Assembly (NCBI RefSeq): GCF_002303885.1
Contig: NZ_MRCM01000003.1
Coordinates: forward strand, 124,001 to 188,000
DNA from: Flavobacterium sp. ACN2
GTDB taxonomy: Bacteria > Bacteroidota > Bacteroidia > Flavobacteriales > Flavobacteriaceae
Direction of reading: 5' to 3'
Length of the DNA stretch: 64,000 bases
Shown: positions 25,363-33,122 of the stretch, in pieces
How the letters are laid out: each line of letters starts with the position of its first letter
How positions within the stretch are numbered: the stretch's first letter is position 1
The notes under the pieces: model-generated
The model's input: the letters and a program-made list of their open reading frames with translations, nothing else
Database searches by the model: none
Told to the model about the DNA's origin: nothing
Program-made: the position numbers and the translations under genes

Positions 25363-26394
25363 ATGACAACAAGATCGTTTTTTTTATCAACCACTTTTTT
25401 AATTCTATTATCTGCCTGCAATAAAAAAGAAAATACCACAACAACTGCACTTCCTGAAGTGACAGAACACGCAGAAACTGAAACCGATACTCTTCAAACC
25501 GAAGATGCTACAAGAAAAGAAAGCATCAATTTATTTACAATTACTCCAAAAGACAGCAGCGATGTTGCTTTTGTTTCTCTTTCAGATATTTATCCTGTAA
25601 ACGACGAAAAAGATACTCTTGCTTTACCAAACATCCAAAAAATAGGAAAGTACAATGCTGTGTATTTCACTTTTGATAAAAACTACAGAAAAAGATTTTT
25701 GTCTAAAACAAACATATCAGAAACCGATTCTGTTTTCATAATCGATTATGCTAAAAACAAACACGTTTCTTTTGCTGTAAAAAACCTAAAAACCGCCGCG
25801 ATGTTAAATGGTTATTCTTCTGAAGAAGATTGGCCCTACCAAAATTATGATTTTATGATTGGGTTTGAAATCAGCAAAAAATATTTAAGCGGGTTCAGCG
25901 AATATTATAGAGATGCTTTGGTATATGTAGGGAAAGAAAATCCGTTTTCAAAAGAACGTTTGAAGCCTATTAAGTGGGAAAAAATTGCAAAAAAGGATTA
26001 TCCATCAAAAGCAATGAAAAATAACGACCGTACTTTGCTAAAGAACACAGTAACAGGGAATACGTATTTTTACAAAACAGAAAGCTATGAATATTTTTTA
26101 CAAGACTACTTAGATAGCAATAAAATAATTTATGGCAGACGTCTTTTGGTTCTCGATTCTAAAACGAAAGATATTATAATCGAAAAACTTTTCAGCCAAA
26201 GCGAAGGCACATCTCCTTCTCCATTAAATTATGAAAATGGAGAAGATTCTATCGACCAATGGACAGGGAAACTTTTTAAAAATAAACCTGAAGTTGTTTT
26301 TGGTTTCGAATATATGTCTTTCGGCTGCCCAAATATTTCAATTATTGACAAATCTAATGAGGAGATTTTTCTGCAATGCGATAATCGTCATTAA
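25363..26394 (+). CDS. Hypothetical lipoprotein
   Basis: 343 residues with a lipoprotein signal ending at LILLSAC (Cys near residue 19) and then a Thr-rich spacer (TTTTALP). The rest is soluble, with aromatic-rich strands, including a QNYDFMIGFEISKKYL segment and a C-terminal YMSFGCP. I know no family for it. It has a possible -7 element (TACTTTCG, 25323-25330) and lies 35 bp upstream of the SMI1/KNR4 gene, so the two may be paired. Confidence 0.7.
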   Translation: MTTRSFFLSTTFLILLSACNKKENTTTTALPEVTEHAETETDTLQTEDATRKESINLFTITPKDSSDVAFVSLSDIYPVNDEKDTLALPNIQKIGKYNAVYFTFDKNYRKRFLSKTNISETDSVFIIDYAKNKHVSFAVKNLKTAAMLNGYSSEEDWPYQNYDFMIGFEISKKYLSGFSEYYRDALVYVGKENPFSKERLKPIKWEKIAKKDYPSKAMKNNDRTLLKNTVTGNTYFYKTESYEYFLQDYLDSNKIIYGRRLLVLDSKTKDIIIEKLFSQSEGTSPSPLNYENGEDSIDQWTGKLFKNKPEVVFGFEYMSFGCPNISIIDKSNEEIFLQCDNRH

Positions 26395-26429
26395 TAATCA
26401 TTTGCAACAACATCAATTCTAAGACAACC

Positions 26430-27014
26430 ATGGAACAAATAAAAACACGCATCGCCGAGTGTGAACTTGAATACGATGAAATAAAAGAGTCGTCTCCAGC
26501 TTCAGACGAAGAAATACAAGAATTGACTTCTTATTTTTCTCTGCCTTTACCCGAAGAATTAATAAACTTTTATAAAACCATTGGCGGTATCGAATCTGAT
26601 GAGATTTTTTGTATTTCTTCTGCTGAAAATCTAACCCGATACATGAAGCAAAGAGCCGATTTTGCCCATAATTCTACAGGTATTATCGATATGATTATTG
26701 CTTATTGGGGAAATGACAGACCAGAACTTCAGAAATACAAATTGCTTACTCCAGAAGAAACTGAAAAAATAAATTCAAACTTTCAATGTATTGGCTGGAT
26801 GACATCTGAAGAAGATATAGAGGAGAGCAGCGAATATGTTATTTTTGATCGAAACGGAAACTTTACCAACATTTATTGTCATCAGGATAATATTAAAGCT
26901 ACTACAGATCAATTACTGGATTTTTTAGAATCTGGTCTTCCCGAAAGATCTCTGGAAAATGTTTTGGAAGAATTATTTGAACGTGCCGAAGGAAATTTGA
27001 GCCGTTGGGATTAA
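26430..27014 (+). CDS. SMI1/KNR4-family protein
   Basis: 194 residues with the SMI1/KNR4 pattern: a helix ASDEEIQELTSYFSLPLPEEL, then FYKTIGG near residue 50, and a later acidic WDxxP-like region (IDMIIAYWGNDR). Family members are scaffold or immunity proteins against contact-dependent toxins. No toxin gene is visible next to it; the neighbour is an unidentified lipoprotein. Confidence in the fold is moderate and in function low. Confidence 0.68.
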   Translation: MEQIKTRIAECELEYDEIKESSPASDEEIQELTSYFSLPLPEELINFYKTIGGIESDEIFCISSAENLTRYMKQRADFAHNSTGIIDMIIAYWGNDRPELQKYKLLTPEETEKINSNFQCIGWMTSEEDIEESSEYVIFDRNGNFTNIYCHQDNIKATTDQLLDFLESGLPERSLENVLEELFERAEGNLSRWD

Positions 27015-27034
27015 AAGCCAATCTATTCATTATA

Positions 27035-27074
27035 ACAAAAAGCCATTTCTGGAAACAGAAGTGGCTTTTTGTTC
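27035..27074 (+). terminator. Terminator after the SMI1/KNR4 gene
   Basis: ACAAAAAGCCATTTCTG pairs with CAGAAGTGGCTTTTTGT, a stem of about 16 bp with one G:T-type pair and a four-base loop. Confidence 0.85.
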
Positions 27075-27212
27075 TAGTTTACATTATGCCCTATTGTGTC
27101 ATAAATAAAACTTTTAAGATCCAAATTCTATATTTAGGCATCCAATATTTGCATTTCAAATCATCACCTTTCTGCTTAAAATTCATCAAATGTAATTACA
27201 AAAGAGAAAAAC

Positions 27213-27665
27213 ATGCCACAATCATTATACAAAGTATATGTGCATCTAGTCTTTAGCACAAAAAAGCGTTATCCATTTATTGATGACAATCTGAAAGAAA
27301 AATTATGGGCCTATCTTGGAGGGATTTGCAAAGGTTTGGAATGCAACCCTATTCAAATAGGAGGACATGTTGACCATGTTCATATTTTATGTCTGCTGTC
27401 TAAAAAAATTACGCAAATGAAATTGGTTGAAGAAGTAAAAAAACAATCATCAAAATGGGTAAAAACAGTAGATTCGCGTTATGCAAACTTTTACTGGCAG
27501 GACGGTTATGGTATTTTTTCTGTTAATCCTTCTCAATTAGATATAGTGATAAAGTACATTAAAAACCAAGAAGAACATCATAGAAAAAAGACATTCAAAA
27601 AAGAACTTTTAGCCTTTCTAAACAAATATAATGTTGAATATGACGAACGTTATCTTTGGGATTAG
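27213..27665 (+). CDS. IS200/IS605-type Y1 transposase (TnpA-like)
   Basis: 150 residues, one HUH-tyrosine domain that nicks single-stranded DNA. The metal-binding HUH motif is visible as HVDHVHIL near residue 48, and the catalytic Tyr is likely the one in KYIKNQEEHH near residue 120. No TnpB is present. The hairpin array 27666-27877 directly downstream resembles REP/BIME units, which are associated with REP-associated transposases (RAYTs). The window shows no intact inverted-repeat ends upstream. It may be domesticated. Confidence 0.85.
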   Translation: MPQSLYKVYVHLVFSTKKRYPFIDDNLKEKLWAYLGGICKGLECNPIQIGGHVDHVHILCLLSKKITQMKLVEEVKKQSSKWVKTVDSRYANFYWQDGYGIFSVNPSQLDIVIKYIKNQEEHHRKKTFKKELLAFLNKYNVEYDERYLWD

Positions 27666-27671
27666 ACTTTC

Positions 27672-27877
27672 GCCCTTTCAGGGCTAACTCTCTATATTCA
27701 TATCAGGTTGGGTTGGGCCTATTGTTAATAGTTAATAGCGCGTTGCGCTATTCTATTGGTTTCGCTCTTTCAGAGCTATTTTTAGTTATAGGCTGAAAGC
27801 CTAAAAGACATCAAAATAGTGCAACGCACTATTTCATAGCACTACCCCACATAACTATCTCATAGCGCTATGAGATA
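27672..27877. repeat. REP/BIME-like hairpin array
   Basis: Six perfect palindromes or hairpins in 206 bp: 27672-27684 (GCCCT-TTC-AGGGC), 27734-27752 (AATAGCGC-GTT-GCGCTATT), 27764-27776 (GCTCT-TTC-AGAGC), 27791-27801 (GGCT-GAA-AGCC), 27814-27834 (AAATAGTGC-AAC-GCACTATTT) and 27856-27877 (22-bp palindrome centred on AGCGCT). Loops alternate between TTC/GAA and GTT/AAC, so adjacent units are inverted with respect to each other. Located between the Y1 transposase and lpxR. Confidence 0.8.
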
Positions 27878-27880
27878 TCG

Positions 27881-28852
27881 TTATCTCAATAAAAACCCCA
27901 TCCTTATCGAACCATAAAAATATCCCGAATTAGTATCAATTCCAGGATCATTCAATTCTCTTCCTCGATAAAGAAAACAATACGAAATATTGAAATTGTT
28001 GTGTCGGTATTTTAAACCCGCTTCGGCATTAAAACGAAGTGGCTCCAACTCAAAAGTAATCGGACTTGTGTCATTAAACATGCTTCCTTCGATTGTAGCA
28101 TCATAAAACTGATAGTTGACACTTGGCGCTGCGTAGAAATAAAATTCTCTAATGTTTGGTTGAGTTTGTGTACTTATCGAAGCATCGTGCATATTAGAGT
28201 CATAAATTGGCAATAATTTTTTAAATCCGAATCTTGCCATAAATCCTGTTGAAACTCCTGAGAATATAGTTCCCAGATTGCCTTCTGACTGCCAATGGAG
28301 ATCTATAAAATCATTATGTTTTGAAGGAAACATTTTTTTAGAATAAATAGCGTGAGCCTGAACCCCTAAAGCATTATGAATCTGATTTTCCCAGCCATAT
28401 ACTTTTTTGTAGCCAATTATTTTATGAAAACCTTCCTGTAATTCCTCACCCAAAGCATTCGGGCCAAGAAAACCAATTTGAAAATCGGTCTTTAAAACCG
28501 ATTCGCTCTGATAAAAAAAGCTTTTTCCTACTTCAGCAAAAAGATAACCTGCAAAAGGACGATCGTTTACCGTAACGGCTTCTTTGTTTAAAAATCTTGG
28601 ATTGTAAAGATATTGCCCAATTCTAAATTCGGTAATTTCTTTATTGATTTTTGGATTGTCATTTTTTGATAAAAAACGATAAAAAAGCTCTAGACCATTG
28701 GTATAATACATATCATATTTAGACGATGTATATAAATCGTTATCAGATATAAAGCCTATTTCTGCAGTTTTTCCTTGTCCAAAAGTGAGCGTTACGGTCA
28801 ATATTAGAAAAGCAACAAGCGATTTTTTACTTCTTCTTTTCTTCTTTTCCAT
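27881..28852 (-). CDS. LpxR-family lipid A deacylase-like outer-membrane protein
   Basis: Outer-membrane beta-barrel enzyme that removes the 3'-acyloxyacyl group from lipid A, by family. The chosen start is the ATG at 28852 (323 residues); a longer frame reaches 28969 inside mtgA and lacks a signal peptide. The signal peptide is KKSLVAFLILTVTLTFGQ. The family motif is seen as SDNDLYTSS near residue 34 and YYTNGLELFYRF. Strand-like segments with aromatic ends fill the rest. It overlaps mtgA by 26 bp and closes a three-gene envelope operon. Confidence 0.82.
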   Translation of the reverse strand: MEKKKRRSKKSLVAFLILTVTLTFGQGKTAEIGFISDNDLYTSSKYDMYYTNGLELFYRFLSKNDNPKINKEITEFRIGQYLYNPRFLNKEAVTVNDRPFAGYLFAEVGKSFFYQSESVLKTDFQIGFLGPNALGEELQEGFHKIIGYKKVYGWENQIHNALGVQAHAIYSKKMFPSKHNDFIDLHWQSEGNLGTIFSGVSTGFMARFGFKKLLPIYDSNMHDASISTQTQPNIREFYFYAAPSVNYQFYDATIEGSMFNDTSPITFELEPLRFNAEAGLKYRHNNFNISYCFLYRGRELNDPGIDTNSGYFYGSIRMGFLLR

Positions 28853-29618
28853 TATAATTGATTTTTCCGACGTAACGCATCTCACGTACAATTCGTTCTT
28901 TTCTTCTATTGATATAACTTGAAGATCCTGTAGCTTTAAATTTTCTTGGATTTGGAAGAATCGCTGCAATTCCTGCTGCCTGCATTGGTGTTAAACTCGA
29001 AGCATCTCTGCGGTACCAATGTTCTGTTGCTGCGTAAGCACCATAAACTCCATCTCCCATTTCGATACTGTTCAAATAAACTTCCATGATGCGTTCTTTG
29101 CCCCAAATAATTTCAATTAAAATTGTAAAATACGCTTCTAAACCTTTACGGAAATAACTTTTTCCTTGCCATAAAAAGACATTTTTGGCTGTTTGCTGCG
29201 AAATGGTGCTTCCACCTCGAATTCGGCGTCCGCGTTCATTACTTTTATACGCTTTTTGCAATGCTTTAAAATCGAAACCATTGTGAGTTAAAAAAGTTCC
29301 GTCTTCACTGGCAATAACTGCTTTTTGCAAATTCATTGAGATTTTTTCAATCGGTTCCCAGTCGTGGTCAAAGTAAACTTCTTTTCCTCCCATTTTATTT
29401 TCGATTGCACGAATCAGCATTAATGGTGTAAACGGCACAGGAACATATTTAAAAAACACAACCGATCCTATTGAAATTCCAAAAAACCATAAAGCGGCTT
29501 TGATAAAAAACCATTTCACTTTTTCTCCAAAAGAACGATTCGTTTTTTTTGAAGCTGAAGTTTTAGGTTTTGGTTTGTTTGTAGTTGTTTTTGGTGCCGG
29601 TTTTTTGGTTACTTTCAT
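28827..29618 (-). CDS. mtgA: Monofunctional peptidoglycan glycosyltransferase
   Basis: Inner-membrane GT51 enzyme that polymerises lipid II into glycan strands. A membrane helix lies near residues 31-55. Motifs visible: ASEDGTFLTHNGFD (catalytic Glu), GGSTISQQTAKN near residue 133, GKERIMEVYLN near residue 178, and YRRDASSLTPMQAA. There is no transpeptidase domain, matching MtgA. Length 263 is normal. The start codon overlaps the FAD oxidoreductase stop by four bases (29615-29618). Confidence 0.95.
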   Translation of the reverse strand: MKVTKKPAPKTTTNKPKPKTSASKKTNRSFGEKVKWFFIKAALWFFGISIGSVVFFKYVPVPFTPLMLIRAIENKMGGKEVYFDHDWEPIEKISMNLQKAVIASEDGTFLTHNGFDFKALQKAYKSNERGRRIRGGSTISQQTAKNVFLWQGKSYFRKGLEAYFTILIEIIWGKERIMEVYLNSIEMGDGVYGAYAATEHWYRRDASSLTPMQAAGIAAILPNPRKFKATGSSSYINRRKERIVREMRYVGKINYNGKEEKKK

Positions 29619-30730
29619 TCTATTAAATCTGCTAATTCTGTTCCTATTAAACTGCCTATCGCTACTCCCATTCCGCCCAAACGCACTCCACAGAATACAT
29701 TCTCAGAAAGTTGGGATACGACAGGATTCTTACTATTTCCGATTCCCATGATACCGCTCCATCGGTGCGCAATCTGAAAATCCTGATTTGGTAAAATTAC
29801 ATTTTTCAGTAAATCTTCCAATCTATTTTGAATAATTTTCGTCTGTCCACATTCAGTAGTTGTTTCTCCTTCAAAATCAAGATTTCTTCCTCCGCCTAAT
29901 AAAATACGGTCATTAATATTTCTGAAATAATAATAGCCTCGGTCTAAATGAAACGTTCCTTTGATGTCTAAATTGCGAATAGGCTCTGTAATAAGCACTT
30001 GCGCTCTCGCCGGTTTTACCGCACCTTTTGTTAATTCTCCTGCAAAACCGTTGTTGGCAAAAAGCAGTTTTTGGGTTTTAAAACTAAAATCGTTCACTAC
30101 AACTTCGACCTGATTTCCTGCATCGATATACGATTTTACCGTTTGCTGATTTAAGATTAAAATATCTGCTGCAATGGCTTGCTTCAGCAATTCTTGCATC
30201 ATATTTCCAGTATCGATCTGTCCTTCAAATGGATTAAAAATTAAATACTCGTTACTATTTCCAAATCCAAAACGGTCTATTTCTTTCGAAAAAACATCAG
30301 CTTTAAAAAGTGGTTTTAAAATTTCATTGATAAACGGAATTTTCGAAATACATTCATTAAACCCAAATTCATCTTCTTTCAAAAATAATTCATAGCCCCC
30401 GTGAGGTTTAAAATCGATTGCCACGTCTCCTAATCTTTTTCGGAGCAATTGCAAACCTTTCCATCGTTTTTCTATAAGTGCTACAACATCTTCTTCTGAA
30501 TTTGTTTTTAAGTCATCCATAATTTCAGACAGACTTCCGAAACAGGCAAAACCAGCATTTTTGGTACTTGCTCCTTGAGGCAGCATTCCGCGTTCAAGAA
30601 CCAGAATTTTTGCAACAGGAAATCTTTCGCGCAAGCGTAACGCGGAATGTAGACCCACGATTCCGCTACCTACAATAGTATAATCTATATTCGTAAACCA
30701 ATTTTTGAGTTCCCAATAGCTTAGTTCCAT
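29615..30730 (-). CDS. FAD-dependent oxidoreductase (DAO family)
   Basis: 371-residue flavoprotein of the D-amino-acid oxidase (DAO) family. The dinucleotide-binding GxGxxG is in IVGSGIVGLHSALRL near residue 20, followed by the conserved acidic residue in VLERG and the ASTKNAGFACFGS second motif. The C-terminal GVRLGGMGVAIGS completes the FAD site. It resembles glycine or gamma-glutamylputrescine oxidases. It is the first gene of the envelope operon with mtgA and the lpxR-like gene, which is surprising given its likely amine substrate. Confidence 0.85.
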   Translation of the reverse strand: MELSYWELKNWFTNIDYTIVGSGIVGLHSALRLRERFPVAKILVLERGMLPQGASTKNAGFACFGSLSEIMDDLKTNSEEDVVALIEKRWKGLQLLRKRLGDVAIDFKPHGGYELFLKEDEFGFNECISKIPFINEILKPLFKADVFSKEIDRFGFGNSNEYLIFNPFEGQIDTGNMMQELLKQAIAADILILNQQTVKSYIDAGNQVEVVVNDFSFKTQKLLFANNGFAGELTKGAVKPARAQVLITEPIRNLDIKGTFHLDRGYYYFRNINDRILLGGGRNLDFEGETTTECGQTKIIQNRLEDLLKNVILPNQDFQIAHRWSGIMGIGNSKNPVVSQLSENVFCGVRLGGMGVAIGSLIGTELADLIE

Positions 30731-30751
30731 AAATTTTTTATTTTAAAAAAT

Positions 30752-30990
30752 AAATTTCAAATTTTAAACTCCAAATTCCAATCTTGGGTTAAATTACAAT
30801 TTTTTAAAATCCAAAACTAAATGAAATTCCAAATTCCAAAAACTTCATTAATTACAATTTTACTCGAACTGTCAGGCTGAGCGAAGTCGAAACCACATCT
30901 CGATAAGCCCTTCAACTTTGCTCAGGGTGACAAAATAGGAATTTCTTCACATTGGAATTTTAACATTTTTTGGGATTTGGATTTTAACAA
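30752..30990. repeat. AAATTCCAA-family repeat with an embedded GAGCGAAGTCGAAG palindrome
   Basis: The 314-bp divergent gap contains copies of AAATTTCAAATTTTAAACTCCAAATTCC-like sequence on one side and a reverse-oriented relative (TTGGAATTTTAAC) on the other. In between lies an imperfect palindrome (30868-30936) with arms TGTCAGGCTGAGCGAAGTCG and the inverse. The same AT-rich unit recurs at 38909-39003. No gene is seen here. Confidence 0.55.
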
Positions 30991-31044
30991 CTTGGCCTTT
31001 AAATGTTGTATTTTTAGCACCACAAAAAAAAGAATAATTTGATT

Positions 31045-32946
31045 ATGAAAAAAGTAGCAGTAACAACCTTAATAATGATGAGTTTAAATGCTATCGGACA
31101 GAATGTAATGTCTCCGGAATTGTTATGGAAATTAGGACGAGTAACTCCACTCGGACTTTCGAAAGATGAAAAAAATATTGTTTACAAGGTTTCAACACCT
31201 TCTGTAGCCGATAACAAATCGACTTCTAAACTTTATATTATTCCAGTAAACGGAGGTAATGCAACTGAAATTAAAGACACTAAAGACGTTTTAAAAGACA
31301 AAAATATTTCTCCTGACGGAAAATTTGTTGTTTACAATGATGAAGTAAAAATCGACAAAGTTTTAGGTAAAGATTTCTACCCAAGCCTTGATAAATCTGA
31401 CGCTCAAATCTATGATGGATTGGATTACCGTCATTGGGATACTTGGAACGAAGGAAAGTTTAATCACGTTTTTTATAAAGAAAACAAAGACGGAGCAAAA
31501 GGAACCGACATCATGAAAGGTGAAACTTTCGATTCTCCGCAAAAGCCTTTTGGTGGCGACGAAGATTACATCTGGTCTCCAGACAGCAAAAGCATTTTTT
31601 ATGTGAGCAAGAAAAAAGCAGGAACTGCTTATGCGATTTCTACCAACACAGATATTTATGAGTACAATTTAGAAACTCAAAAAACAACCAATAAAACCGA
31701 AGGTAATTTAGGTTACGATACTGCTCCACAATTTTCGCCAACAGGAAATTTGTCTTGGCTACAAATGAAACGCGACGGTTACGAGTCTGATAAAAACGAT
31801 ATTATTGTCGAGTTTAAAGGAATCAAAACTAACTTAACTGCAAACTGGGACGGAACTGTAGATAATTTTATCTGGAGTAAAGATGGAAGAACGGTATTTT
31901 TTGTGGCTCCGGTTGATGGAACTAAACAACTTTTCTCGGTTAATTTTCCTGGTTTAACTAAAATCGCGATCAATGTTCGTCAATTGACTAACGGAGATTT
32001 TGACGTAAATGATTTAGTTGGTTTGGCTGGCGATGAGATCATTGTTACAAGAACGGATATGAATCATGCAGGTGAGATTTATTCTTTCAACTTAAAGAAA
32101 AATACTTGGAAACAAATCTCAAATGTAAATACAGATACTTATAAAACTTTATCGTTAAGCAAAACAGAAAAACGTTACGTTACCACAACTGACGGTAAAA
32201 AGATGTTGGTTTGGGTGATTCTTCCTCCAAATTTTGATGCTTCAAAAAAATATCCAACTTTATTATTCTGCCAAGGCGGACCACAAAGTCCGTTGACACA
32301 ATCATATTCTTTCCGTTGGAATTTCTCTCTAATGGCTGCTAAAGGTTATGTAGTTGTTGCTCCAAACCGCCGTGGAATGCCAGGACACGGTGTTGAGTGG
32401 AACGAACAAATTAGTAAAGATTGGGGCGGACAAGTTATGGACGATTACCTTTCTGCAATCGATGATGTGGCAAAAGAAAGTTATGTTGACAAAATCCGTT
32501 TAGGTTGCGTTGGAGCTAGTTATGGAGGATATTCTGTATTTTATTTAGCTGGAATTCACAAAAACCGTTTCAAAACATTTATTGCTCATGATGGAGTTTT
32601 CAACACTGTTTCTATGTTAGGAACTACTGAGGAAGTTTTCTTTAACAATTGGGATTTTGGTGGGCCATATTGGGAAAAAGATAATGCTGTAGCACAAAAG
32701 GCTTATACAACTTTTAATCCTGCAACTCTGGTTCAGAATTGGAACAAACCAATTTTGATTTTCCAAGGAGGAAAAGATTTCCGTGTGCCAATCGGGCAAG
32801 GACAGGAAGCTTTCCAAGCAGCTCAATTAAGAGGAATCAAAAGTAGATTTGTTTATTTCCCAGATGAAAATCACTGGGTTTTAAAACCTCAGAATGCTCA
32901 GGTTTGGCAAGGCGAATTCTTCAAATGGTTAGATGAAACTTTGTAA
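31045..32946 (+). CDS. S9-family prolyl oligopeptidase-like peptidase
   Basis: 633-residue peptidase, starting at the ATG at 31045 (a TTG six bases earlier is unlikely). A signal peptide is visible (MKKVAVTTLIMMSLNAIGQ). Residues about 30-360 form a beta-propeller-like region with WSPDSK and FSPTG repeats. The alpha/beta hydrolase domain follows, with the nucleophile in GASYGGYS (Ser near residue 492), the acid in GGKDFRVP and the His in DENHWV. It probably trims Pro- or Ala-containing peptides in the periplasm. Confidence 0.93.
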   Translation: MKKVAVTTLIMMSLNAIGQNVMSPELLWKLGRVTPLGLSKDEKNIVYKVSTPSVADNKSTSKLYIIPVNGGNATEIKDTKDVLKDKNISPDGKFVVYNDEVKIDKVLGKDFYPSLDKSDAQIYDGLDYRHWDTWNEGKFNHVFYKENKDGAKGTDIMKGETFDSPQKPFGGDEDYIWSPDSKSIFYVSKKKAGTAYAISTNTDIYEYNLETQKTTNKTEGNLGYDTAPQFSPTGNLSWLQMKRDGYESDKNDIIVEFKGIKTNLTANWDGTVDNFIWSKDGRTVFFVAPVDGTKQLFSVNFPGLTKIAINVRQLTNGDFDVNDLVGLAGDEIIVTRTDMNHAGEIYSFNLKKNTWKQISNVNTDTYKTLSLSKTEKRYVTTTDGKKMLVWVILPPNFDASKKYPTLLFCQGGPQSPLTQSYSFRWNFSLMAAKGYVVVAPNRRGMPGHGVEWNEQISKDWGGQVMDDYLSAIDDVAKESYVDKIRLGCVGASYGGYSVFYLAGIHKNRFKTFIAHDGVFNTVSMLGTTEEVFFNNWDFGGPYWEKDNAVAQKAYTTFNPATLVQNWNKPILIFQGGKDFRVPIGQGQEAFQAAQLRGIKSRFVYFPDENHWVLKPQNAQVWQGEFFKWLDETL

Positions 32947-32966
32947 TTCATAAAAAGAATATTTTG

Positions 32967-33003
32967 ACAGCCGTAGATTTACACAATCTACGGCTGTTTT
33001 TCT
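32967..33003 (+). terminator. Terminator after the S9 peptidase gene
   Basis: ACAGCCGTAGATT pairs with AATCTACGGCTGT around a five-base loop, followed by TTTTCTTT. A 13-bp perfect stem. Confidence 0.92.
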
Positions 33004-33122
33004 TTGTAAACCTTACAATTATGTAACATATTGGGTAGATTTACGCTTCGTAAAACAGATTTTTTTAGATAAATTGCAATGTTTTAATAATACCCCATTC
33101 CCTCAAATCTTTCAAGCAAAAT

